DNA of 64,000 nt from Thermaurantimonas sp046299575 (GTDB lineage: Bacteria; Bacteroidota; Bacteroidia; Flavobacteriales; Schleiferiaceae): NCBI RefSeq assembly GCF_046299575.1, contig NZ_JBKBHX010000001.1, positions 62,001 to 126,000 on the forward strand, given 5' to 3'. Positions 34,543-43,298 of this stretch are shown in pieces. The stretch's first letter is position 1. Each line of letters opens with the position of its first letter. A program made the translations under genes and the position numbers. Under the pieces are notes generated by a model, which was given only the letters and a program-made list of their open reading frames with translations, had not been told where the DNA came from and made no database searches.

Positions 34543-35440
34543 TAAGTTTAATAGGCCTATTTAATAATGCTTTAAAAGACTTAATAAAATACTTAATTTT
34601 AAAAAACAAATTTATTTGCGATTGATTTTTTTCTGTTTCAAAATCATCTCCAAGATTGAGAATATTGAAATAAAAATCTGAGGCAGTTATGCCCCATTTT
34701 AAAAGGAACAAATCTTTTCCATTATTTTTTTTTACTCTTTTTGTAGATTTTGTTCCAAAATGATATACTAAAGATTTACCACAGCCTATAAAATGGCGAA
34801 CACCTATTAAGTAAAGTTTAAGAGAAAAATCGGGATCAGAGTAAAATCCAGGAGAGTATTCAATACCAAAACCACCGACGATATCCCAAACATCCTTGTG
34901 TACCACAAATGGAGGCCAGGAAGCTCCTTTCCAATTATTTTTAGAATATTTTTTTGCAAATAGAAGGGCTGCATTTTCATCAAAATTTTTACAATCTGAA
35001 CCGAAATTTTGAACGATTACACAGGGATTATTTGTTTCATAAGGTTCAATCATCGTGGAAGAAATCATAAACAATTTTGAGTCGCTTTTTCGTACCTCTT
35101 CCATTAATGCCAAATCCCAACCAGGTAGTGGCACCATATCATCATTCATGTAAACAAGGTAATCAGATACTGCTAATGATCGAGCGGCATTAACAGCTAT
35201 ACACACTCCAACATTTTCCTTAAAATGCACGTAACTAATTTGCCGTTCATCCGCGAATTCTAATGTGCCATCATAGCCTTCATTTATAGCTAAAATGATT
35301 TGATGTTTAAGAGAAGAATATTTGATAATAGCATTTAAACATAACCGAAGATATTGAAAATTATTCCACGTGGGAATTAAAATTGAAAATCCGTCTATGG
35401 GATCAACAATAGAAAAAATTTTTTTTGATGTGAAAACCAT
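34535..35440 (-). CDS. Family 2 glycosyltransferase
   Basis: 301-residue GT-A-fold transferase: FSILIPTWNNFQYLRLCLNA at the N-terminus, nucleotide-binding stretch HFKENVGVCIAVNAARSLA, and the metal-binding acidic cluster in YLVYMNDDMVPLPGWD. The WPPFVVHKDVWDIVGGFG and YSDPDFSLKLYLIG motifs are those of transferases acting on polysaccharide or glycoprotein acceptors. A frame from TTG 35458 would add six residues; ATG 35440 is chosen. The start codon sits directly after the T-run of the terminator of the preceding giant gene, so its expression depends on read-through or on an unseen promoter. No sugar-biosynthesis cluster adjoins it. Confidence 0.85.
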   Translation of the reverse strand: MVFTSKKIFSIVDPIDGFSILIPTWNNFQYLRLCLNAIIKYSSLKHQIILAINEGYDGTLEFADERQISYVHFKENVGVCIAVNAARSLAVSDYLVYMNDDMVPLPGWDLALMEEVRKSDSKLFMISSTMIEPYETNNPCVIVQNFGSDCKNFDENAALLFAKKYSKNNWKGASWPPFVVHKDVWDIVGGFGIEYSPGFYSDPDFSLKLYLIGVRHFIGCGKSLVYHFGTKSTKRVKKNNGKDLFLLKWGITASDFYFNILNLGDDFETEKNQSQINLFFKIKYFIKSFKALLNRPIKLIK

Positions 35441-35441
35441 A

Positions 35442-35480
35442 TAAAAAAAACTGCCCAAAGCTAATGCTCTGGGCAGTTTA
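35442..35480 (-). terminator. Rho-independent terminator after the 2564-residue gene
   Basis: On the minus strand, CTGCCCAGAGC and GCTTTGGGCAG pair around ATTA, followed by a run of eight T. The T-run ends two bases before the ATG of the glycosyltransferase. Confidence 0.88.
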
Positions 35481-35498
35481 CTTTATTGTTAAAGAATC

Positions 35499-38400
35499 TT
35501 ATTTGTTTAATACAACGGGTTTGACAATCGTACCCTCGTTACTTGAAATTCTAATTTGATAAGAGCCTGCAGCAAATTTGCTTAGATCAAGGATTTCTTG
35601 AGAGACTCCATTATCCAGTTTTCTTTTCAGAACTAGCTTTCCGGATACATCAACAACAGAAATCTCAGCATAAGTTAGTATCTCAAGACCCTTAAGAGTT
35701 ATTATTCCATTTGTTGGGTTAGGATACAAGGTTATTGCATTAAGGAGATTTTCGTTGAGATTTATGCCCTGGATAGTTACAGTGGAGGTCGTTGAGTCGC
35801 TACCGCAGGCATTGGTAACTACGAGTTTAACTGTATAAGTACCATTTGCAGTGTAAGTAGCCGTTGGATTTACACCAGTGCCCTGAGTGCCGTTACCAAA
35901 ATCCCAGCTGTAGGATGTAGCGTTTTGTGAAGCTGATGCATTAAAGGTAACAGTAGCATTAGTAGCTGTAACTGTTGGAGTACCTACAGTAAACGCAGCT
36001 GTAGGTTTAGGATTGGTAGTGAAACCAACCTTAGGCGCAGGGCTACTCAAACCAGATGCGCAAGAGTCTGTCACAATCACTTCATAACCTGTACCAGGGG
36101 TTAAACCTGAGATTGTAAAGGTATTAGTAGTGATGCCAGAGACTACTGTACCAGATCCTGGAGTAAATCCAGTCGGACCATATTCAATTTTACTTGAAAG
36201 CTTACCATTACCAGATGTCCATGAAACTGTAGCAGAATTACATGCTGGAGTTACATTCACTGCTGATGGAGTAGTACAGGGTACAGCGCCAATTAAAGTG
36301 ATATTGAACGGCTGATTGGCAAATCTACTTAGGGTACCAGAGGTTGCTTTAACAGTCCACTTCACATTGGCAGGTGTACCAGGAGGAACGTTGTTGGCAG
36401 CTAACAGCGCATTGATCTGAGCATTGGTCAGGATTAAAAATGTATCCAGACCATTGTTATTAGATGGGAATGTTGCTATTGGGTTTGTAAAATTACCAGT
36501 TGGAACATCTACCATCCATTGATAAGTAACTGCAGGAGCTGAACCAATTGCCCTCTGAGATTTCTGCCAAGTGATGGTTACTGATCCCGGACCTGCTGCG
36601 GTATAAGTTGAATTATTAGCAGGAGCAACCAGAGCAAACGGTGTAAGAGAGTCAGGTGCATTGAGGATTGCCTCAATCATTAACCTAAAATTATTAACTG
36701 TGGCCAAACCGCTACCGTTGAGTGCTGCTGAGTAGTAGGCATTGGGTCTGGTAGGATTCTCGCTTTGGAAAGCTAATGGAAAGTAACCTTGAGAACCCAC
36801 TGTTTGTGCGATACCTACATAGAAATCTTCGTTTGTAAACGTAAATGGAGTTGGGAAGTTAAAGGTTTTGAAAGAAGAAGTATCAGCAGCAGTGATAACG
36901 TAGTTCGGACCTTGAGCCACTATTACAGTATCTTTTAAAAGTACTGGGTAGATTGTTTGACCAATTGCTGCAGCGTTGTTGCTCAATCTTACACGAACAC
37001 CCGACACAGATCGTGTTCCATTTACTGAATATCTGGTGAGCAACAAGCCACTACCGGTATTGAAACCAACTCCACTAAGGCCTGTCACTGTAGTATCGGC
37101 GTAGCTGAAGCGATCGGTTGTCAAATCTTGTACATACGAACGCTGGTTATTTGATGGTACATCATCAGCGGGCACTGAAACAGTAAGCGTACTAAATCCT
37201 AAGTTGTTATTAGGATAGTTAAAGGACACTACCGTAGATTGCCCACTGAGAAGGTTAACGCCTGCAGTGATGGTAGCCGTGTTTGCACCAGATACGGTGA
37301 GGGTAACGTTTTTGTTCTGTGGTAGATAACCGTTATTAACGATTACCGCTTGAACAGTCTCTGGCTTACCCCAGGGAGTTGCGTTCTTTCCACGGGCCCA
37401 AATTGCACGTACTTCCAAGTCGTTTGCTTTTTTATCAACTGCCCAGCGTATTTCAGGTCTGAAAGCTGTAGCGCCTAATGTAGTAGGAGCAGGAGCAGCT
37501 GAAGCTTGTCCGGACACGAGTGAGTTAGGAATTGAATTGTTTGCTAAATAGGTAAAAGGTGTAGTTACGGGGGCTGAAATCATTTGCCAATCATATGCCA
37601 AATAAAGGTTTTGTCCGGTATATACAAAGTTGTTATTGCCGAACAATACGTTGAATAATGTTTGATTGGCTGGTATTACCAATGTATCGTCATACACTAG
37701 TGTCATACCGGTCAGAATACCCGTCCATGATGTTCCTTTATTATAGTTGACATCAGACGTATTTTGAACGTAAACTTTGAATAAACCAGTCACAGAACCG
37801 CTAGATGGTGTAGATAATGTGAAGCCCATACCGCGTAGTATAGTATTGGAATCTATTCCAGCGTTCAAAAACTCATTTTGGCGTATGATCATTGCTGCTC
37901 TTAAGAACGTATGAGTTGAAGTACCATTGGGAGCACGAACCTGAGTAGTAGATCCGTTATTCTGAGGTGCAGCTAAGAAATTGGGAGTAGCAACGCCAAG
38001 TCTTACAAGTCTGATAAAGAAGGGTTTAGTAGCAAATACAGTATCGTTTCCTGCTACTGCTCTTACTGTCCATTCAAGTTTAGCCGTATCACCTATGGCT
38101 ACACCATTAGCTGCAAGCAGTGCATCTACCTGTCCAACTGTTAATGTCAAGGTAGTATCTGCACCATTGTTATTTGATAAAATGGAGGCAATCGGGTTGG
38201 CAAAAGAACCGGTTAGTGTTTTTAATAACCATCTGTAATTTGGATTGGTAAGGGATGCAGCTTTATTCCAGGTAATATTAATGGGTAATTGTGCCGGACC
38301 TGCAACTAACACAGTGGCACTGTCTGGCGGTGACAGGAGAGCAAAGCTCGCCGGAGCAGCTGGTTCGACTTTAAAATTATCGAGATAGAGATTATTTCCA

Positions 38401-41400
38401 TAAGCAGAAATAGCTGTCAGGCGAATTCTGTTAGTACCAGCGGGTAGAGCAATGCTGTAAGTGCCCCACTGTGTAGCTGTAGGTGTAAATGGTGAGGTAG
38501 TAGGTGGCGCTGTAACCAAAGGTCCGTTTACACCACCAGCGAGTGTCACGAGAGTAGTGTAGGTTGCACCTCCGTTTGTTGAAATACTTATTCTTAAACT
38601 ATCTACTTCATTGATAAAAGTAGCATAAGCATGGTCGAATTTGAGCTGGTAGTTGGCTGGTACAGGTTGGAATTGAGGTGAGGTAGCATCATAAGAGCCG
38701 CTGGATATACTGTAGAATGGAAACAATACTGATCTACCTGGTTGACCATAAGCTCCAACATTTACTAACTGATACTGTGATGCTGCTGTCCAACAGGAAA
38801 TGCTTGCAGAATTTGTGTCAAATGTCTCGGTAAACGGAATATTTTGAACAGCACATAGAGTGGTAGCAGTAACCGGTCCTGTTTGAGTAGCTGAGGAATC
38901 AGTACCACAAAACGTTCTAACATAAAAGTCATATGTTGTTTGTGGTGAAAGACCTGAAATAACAGTACTTGTACCGGTTACAGTAGTTGTTTGTCCTGTA
39001 CCTGGTGTGAAACCTGCTGTTCCATATTCTACTTTGTAAGAAGTAGCACCAGTAGCAGCATTCCAGCTCAATGCTACCGAGTTTGCAGTTACAGTGCCCA
39101 CAGCCAAACCTGTAACAGGCGGACAAGTCGGTGCAGGTTGATAGTACACGATTAGTCTCCAGGAATTATTGGGCACAAACTGATAAATGGTGTCACAAGT
39201 TGCACTTCCAGTACCTGATCCACCCCATGTTCTAATCACATGCAGCTGGAATGTAACTGTTCCAGATGCACCATTTGCAAAATTCAGATTTGTGCGGTTA
39301 TAAGTTTGGGTACCACCACTACTAACTGAAGGTCCTGAAACCATTGATTCTCCTGCATTCACAGTCGGGCTAAATAGTCTGCTTCTTTGTTCGCTTAACC
39401 AACCTCCTGATTGAGCTACCATGTTGTATTGAACATCAATACCTGATATCACATTACCTGCTGGAATTGTCACCTGCATTACTCCCGGACAAGCAGATGT
39501 ATCGTTAGGACCAGGTGAGGCATTTAACATGGAACTGATTGCACCCGCCGTGTAAGTCTGACAAACCGCATTTGCTGGACATTGAAAGAGCGTGGTGAAT
39601 GAAACAGGTCCAGTCCATGAACTTGTGTTTGTATCACACAGAGAACGTACATAAACTTGATATGTGGTGCTGGACAAAAGACCAGATATAGTAAACGGAT
39701 TAGAACTTGTTGTTACGGTTGTACCAGTGCCTGGAGCTGAACCTGTAACTGTAACCATATCAAATCTCCAGGTGCCTGTCTGACCGTATGATGAAGATGA
39801 GGATGAAGCAGCGTAGGTATTACCTGAGCCGGCAAAGGCGGCTACTATCCTGAAACCTACATTTGGATTATTGTTCAAGGCAGCAACTGAAGAGAAGTTG
39901 ACAGTCCGCTTATTAAACCATACATCACCTGTAGTTGCTACGAATGTAGCAAAATCAACCCAGGTTGGATTTGATGATGTAACATCTGTTGTATACTGAA
40001 CAACAACAGTATTTGCAGAAGTATTGGAGTGGCGTTGGTCAAACTGCAGTACGATATTAGAGAGGCCAACGGTTGAAACATTTATCTGAATACCTGCAGT
40101 CTTATTGCCAGTGCCTTGAGCTGGGAAGTTTGTAACATTCCATCCGTAATTTGGTGGAGAAGTTGTAACCGGATCTGAACTGCCTCCTCCGACAATTCCT
40201 GAAGCAAATGTGGCAGTTGTTCCACCAATTAGTGAAATAGAACCGGTGCCCTGAGCGGTAGAAGGTGAATTAGTTCCTCCGGGAACGGTCGTAGTAGAAG
40301 AGCCATTAAAATTCCAGAGAGCAATGGTAGTCGGATTTGTTCCGGGAGTAAAACCAACAGGACCCCAGCTCACCTGGAATAAAGTATCGTTTGGAGTGTT
40401 GGCTCCGGGTGTCCAACCAACAGAAGCTGAGTTTGATGTGATATTTGAAACTGTAATATTTGATGGTGGGAAACAAGGCTGAGTTGGAGTAAATTCATAA
40501 CAGCCAATATCAGGTGTAGCACTTCTGGGTGCACCAGTAATATCGGTTGTTACTGTTGCTATAGGAGTTGCGACATTATTCAGAGCCGGGTTGACCGGGA
40601 TTAGGATTAAGTTGTTATTAAATAATGGATTGGCTGAAATAGAGTTGGAATCTTTATTACTAAAAGTCTGGAAATCAGTTAAAGTAGCGTAATTTCCAGT
40701 ACCTGCAGTAGTTCCCACCTTAGCTACAAAACCATTGGTTGCCGGTGGAAAGAGGTTGTTGTGATTTGAAAGGAGATTTGCTCCGAAATTGTAACCTGAT
40801 GGAAACCACATTGTCAGGAACTCTTTAGCTCCTGTAGCATTTGATGTGTGCTGATTAACGAAGTTGTTGTTTTTTACATCTACAACTGTAGTTGATGAAA
40901 CTACAAGTAAACATGAACTTACTGCAGTAGTAAAATTGGTATTGTCATAATTACCGGTTAGATTTACTGAATTAAAATATACTTTATGATTCGTACCGAC
41001 GTTAAAACGAATACCAAATGCATTGAATGTGGTGCTGATTGAATAGTTTATCGTTCTTACAGCTGCTACTTCATTGTTTATAATCTCATGATCATTACCA
41101 GCCTCACAGTTAATACCATATGCACCCCAGCCACCGGTGTTTAGATTTTGAATTGTTCTTACAGAGTTTCGGTAGATCCGACAATTTGTGGTACCTGTCC
41201 CAACAAATATTCCGGTAATATTGATACCAAGATAACTTATGATGTTGTTTACTTTATTATCAGCAATAAGAGGCGAAGTTGCATTCAAAACCCAAATTCC
41301 TCTAAAGCCTATTCTCCTATTTGAATCAATAGGGTTTTCAACTCCAATTGTATTTTCTAGAATTTCAAGGCCAGTAGATGGAGAAGTACCTGCAGATGGA

Positions 41401-43193
41401 TTTATATTGACTCCAACATAGAAACCTTCAATTATGTTATTTCGAATAATTACATTATTTGCTCCAGGAAATGCAGCAGAAGTCTGCACCTGAATACCAC
41501 TGGTACTTGTTGTAGTTCCTAATGTGGGTCCACCAATTAAATGACAGTTTCTTACTGTTACCTGATTCAAGCCGGCTGAAGAAGGTACTGCCACTAAAAC
41601 CCCTGCTGAGGTTTGGGTACTGTTATTTCGAATAATCAAATTATTTCCAGCTCCATTAATTCGACCATCAATTGATACCCTGCTGGCAGTGATGATAATA
41701 ACTCCTGTGTTGTTGATTGTACCTTCAATTGTGCGCACTCCACCGCTTGGAGAAATAGTTAAGGTATAATTACCAGCACCAATTTCAGTCCATTGGTTGA
41801 TTTGAACAGGAGCTGTTAAAGTTTGATCCGAAATAAGGTTTAATGTAACGTTTCCTGACAATCCTACAGAGTTTACAGCTGTTATAGCATCAGCTAGTGT
41901 TGCAAATTGCCCTGATGTACCCACCGTGTAGGTGCCCGACAAAGGTGCTTGAATCACTCTGTTACCTGCTGGAGCAACTGGATTAGGCGTTTGTGGGTTA
42001 CCACCCACTACCACAGATGAAATTTCCCCATCAATAACATTGTTTACTTGGGCAGTGGAGCTAACATCATATGTTAACCAGAAATAGTTAGGACCATGAA
42101 AGAGCTGAATAGGTGTAGATGGAGTAAACACCATATTAGTAGATGGTGTAGCTATGGTAGTACCTACTTGAAAAACTGTTGAAAAGTTAGGATTAGTTCC
42201 AGTGAAATAAATTCTTGCATTTGAAATATCGGAGAGGGAAGTAGTACCATTAGCAGAGGCAGTAATGCTTGAAACTGTTAACGGGTTGTTCAATCCATTA
42301 GTTGTGATAGTCAGTCTGATAACCGGCTGATTTGTTGCACCTTGAGCAACAGGGTTTGTAACCTGAGCATTGACCGCTGAAGTAAATGTTTGATTGACAA
42401 ATGGAGCAGGAGAAAATAAATAAACCCTTCTTGTGGTCGGAGTACCCCCACCAGCCAATGCAGCAATAGGTCCAGGTGTACTGAATGCGTTATTGTGATT
42501 AGTAGTTGTCGAAGCAGTATGATCAGTGAAATTTACAACATAATAGTTGCCCGCAGTTGAATTATTAGAAAATCCTGATTTGGCAGCGGTTAAGGATCCT
42601 GCACCAAGCGAGATGGATCCGAGCACGAATTCCATAAGGTTTGAACCTTCATAAAATCGAGCCTGCCATGTACCATCCGCTGTGGTTGACGTATTATTTA
42701 TAGTTACACCTGTCCATTGAATGACAAAGCATCTATTAGGCGCAGTTCCTACTACTTTTGAGGAGATTGACCCGGTAGAGTGCAACCCACCATTGCTTAA
42801 TCCTGTCACGAAAGCACCCACCCGAATACCTGTACCACCACCGATGTTATTTCCAGTGGTAGCATTGAAATTTAAACCAATGATACCATTAGTACCCACA
42901 GAAAAATTGGTGATTGTAGTACCAAGAATTTCAAAAGGAATTGGAAAGGGTATTCCAATCACATTACTACCAGTGCCCGTGGCAGGAGCAGGACCAGCTA
43001 TGTGCACGGTAGCACCAGTTGTCATATCTATTACATTGTTATTTCTATCTAAGCCAAGGTTACCAGAGGTGTTGGTCTGATAAAAATACCCAGCTGCAGT
43101 TGTTGGTGTTGTTTGTGCAAGTAATGAAACCGGCCAAACAACGACACTTATTAAAAATGCTAAAGCACTCTTAATCAAGTAATTTTTCGCCAT
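35499..43193 (-). CDS. Giant secreted multidomain protein (2564 residues), T9SS cargo
   Basis: Cell-surface or secreted protein. Signal peptide (LAFLISVVVWPVSLLAQ) is followed by an N-terminal beta domain (to about 260), a linker domain (about 265-415), a right-handed parallel beta-helix (about 420-900, with N-rich rungs such as NNVIIRNNIIEGFYVG) ending PDIGCYEF, then an FN3 domain with an inserted beta domain (about 905-1205), an unnamed domain also found in the gene at 58272 (about 1210-1352), another FN3 (about 1357-1445), an adhesin-like beta sandwich (about 1450-1610), two SusE-like domains (1616-1731 and 2184-2301), an FN3 (about 2305-2395), PKD (about 2400-2480) and a T9SS type-A sorting domain (about 2485-2564, LYPNPTNGIITLKG). 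No enzyme active site is evident; adhesion or glycan binding is the best guess. Confidence 0.85.
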   Translation of the reverse strand: MAKNYLIKSALAFLISVVVWPVSLLAQTTPTTAAGYFYQTNTSGNLGLDRNNNVIDMTTGATVHIAGPAPATGTGSNVIGIPFPIPFEILGTTITNFSVGTNGIIGLNFNATTGNNIGGGTGIRVGAFVTGLSNGGLHSTGSISSKVVGTAPNRCFVIQWTGVTINNTSTTADGTWQARFYEGSNLMEFVLGSISLGAGSLTAAKSGFSNNSTAGNYYVVNFTDHTASTTTNHNNAFSTPGPIAALAGGGTPTTRRVYLFSPAPFVNQTFTSAVNAQVTNPVAQGATNQPVIRLTITTNGLNNPLTVSSITASANGTTSLSDISNARIYFTGTNPNFSTVFQVGTTIATPSTNMVFTPSTPIQLFHGPNYFWLTYDVSSTAQVNNVIDGEISSVVVGGNPQTPNPVAPAGNRVIQAPLSGTYTVGTSGQFATLADAITAVNSVGLSGNVTLNLISDQTLTAPVQINQWTEIGAGNYTLTISPSGGVRTIEGTINNTGVIIITASRVSIDGRINGAGNNLIIRNNSTQTSAGVLVAVPSSAGLNQVTVRNCHLIGGPTLGTTTSTSGIQVQTSAAFPGANNVIIRNNIIEGFYVGVNINPSAGTSPSTGLEILENTIGVENPIDSNRRIGFRGIWVLNATSPLIADNKVNNIISYLGINITGIFVGTGTTNCRIYRNSVRTIQNLNTGGWGAYGINCEAGNDHEIINNEVAAVRTINYSISTTFNAFGIRFNVGTNHKVYFNSVNLTGNYDNTNFTTAVSSCLLVVSSTTVVDVKNNNFVNQHTSNATGAKEFLTMWFPSGYNFGANLLSNHNNLFPPATNGFVAKVGTTAGTGNYATLTDFQTFSNKDSNSISANPLFNNNLILIPVNPALNNVATPIATVTTDITGAPRSATPDIGCYEFTPTQPCFPPSNITVSNITSNSASVGWTPGANTPNDTLFQVSWGPVGFTPGTNPTTIALWNFNGSSTTTVPGGTNSPSTAQGTGSISLIGGTTATFASGIVGGGSSDPVTTSPPNYGWNVTNFPAQGTGNKTAGIQINVSTVGLSNIVLQFDQRHSNTSANTVVVQYTTDVTSSNPTWVDFATFVATTGDVWFNKRTVNFSSVAALNNNPNVGFRIVAAFAGSGNTYAASSSSSSYGQTGTWRFDMVTVTGSAPGTGTTVTTSSNPFTISGLLSSTTYQVYVRSLCDTNTSSWTGPVSFTTLFQCPANAVCQTYTAGAISSMLNASPGPNDTSACPGVMQVTIPAGNVISGIDVQYNMVAQSGGWLSEQRSRLFSPTVNAGESMVSGPSVSSGGTQTYNRTNLNFANGASGTVTFQLHVIRTWGGSGTGSATCDTIYQFVPNNSWRLIVYYQPAPTCPPVTGLAVGTVTANSVALSWNAATGATSYKVEYGTAGFTPGTGQTTTVTGTSTVISGLSPQTTYDFYVRTFCGTDSSATQTGPVTATTLCAVQNIPFTETFDTNSASISCWTAASQYQLVNVGAYGQPGRSVLFPFYSISSGSYDATSPQFQPVPANYQLKFDHAYATFINEVDSLRISISTNGGATYTTLVTLAGGVNGPLVTAPPTTSPFTPTATQWGTYSIALPAGTNRIRLTAISAYGNNLYLDNFKVEPAAPASFALLSPPDSATVLVAGPAQLPINITWNKAASLTNPNYRWLLKTLTGSFANPIASILSNNNGADTTLTLTVGQVDALLAANGVAIGDTAKLEWTVRAVAGNDTVFATKPFFIRLVRLGVATPNFLAAPQNNGSTTQVRAPNGTSTHTFLRAAMIIRQNEFLNAGIDSNTILRGMGFTLSTPSSGSVTGLFKVYVQNTSDVNYNKGTSWTGILTGMTLVYDDTLVIPANQTLFNVLFGNNNFVYTGQNLYLAYDWQMISAPVTTPFTYLANNSIPNSLVSGQASAAPAPTTLGATAFRPEIRWAVDKKANDLEVRAIWARGKNATPWGKPETVQAVIVNNGYLPQNKNVTLTVSGANTATITAGVNLLSGQSTVVSFNYPNNNLGFSTLTVSVPADDVPSNNQRSYVQDLTTDRFSYADTTVTGLSGVGFNTGSGLLLTRYSVNGTRSVSGVRVRLSNNAAAIGQTIYPVLLKDTVIVAQGPNYVITAADTSSFKTFNFPTPFTFTNEDFYVGIAQTVGSQGYFPLAFQSENPTRPNAYYSAALNGSGLATVNNFRLMIEAILNAPDSLTPFALVAPANNSTYTAAGPGSVTITWQKSQRAIGSAPAVTYQWMVDVPTGNFTNPIATFPSNNNGLDTFLILTNAQINALLAANNVPPGTPANVKWTVKATSGTLSRFANQPFNITLIGAVPCTTPSAVNVTPACNSATVSWTSGNGKLSSKIEYGPTGFTPGSGTVVSGITTNTFTISGLTPGTGYEVIVTDSCASGLSSPAPKVGFTTNPKPTAAFTVGTPTVTATNATVTFNASASQNATSYSWDFGNGTQGTGVNPTATYTANGTYTVKLVVTNACGSDSTTSTVTIQGINLNENLLNAITLYPNPTNGIITLKGLEILTYAEISVVDVSGKLVLKRKLDNGVSQEILDLSKFAAGSYQIRISSNEGTIVKPVVLNK
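36290..36645 (-). repeat. SusE-like domain, copy 2
   Basis: Encodes residues about 2184-2301 of the giant protein. It matches copy 1 in order and spacing: FALVAPANNST, NPIATFPSNNNGLDT, INALLAANNVP, KWTVKATSG. Confidence 0.7.
37995..38350 (-). repeat. SusE-like domain, copy 1
   Basis: Encodes residues about 1616-1731 of the giant protein: FALLSPPDSAT, NPIASILSNNNGADT, VDALLAANGVA, EWTVRAVAG. SusE-type beta domains bind glycans in other Bacteroidota proteins. Confidence 0.7.
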
Positions 43194-43216
43194 AATTAAA
43201 ATTTTTAGAGTTCTTA

Positions 43217-43224
43217 CAAATATA
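43217..43224 (-). promoter_or_regulatory. -7 element (TATATTTG) of the giant T9SS cargo gene
   Basis: A perfect TAnnTTTG match 24 bases upstream of the ATG at 43193. The -33 position only offers a TTTT stretch. Confidence 0.45.
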
Positions 43225-43298
43225 TTTAGGTTTTAAATAGCTAAAATGTTTTCAAAAAAATTTTTAAAGCTCTTGAAATTTTAAAGTGCAAACGACCT

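Noticed and set aside
35499..43193. Possible CRISPR-like or tandem-repeat DNA in the repetitive giant gene
   Set aside because: The repetition is at protein-domain level (FN3, SusE-like, beta-helix rungs); there are no regular identical repeats with spacers.
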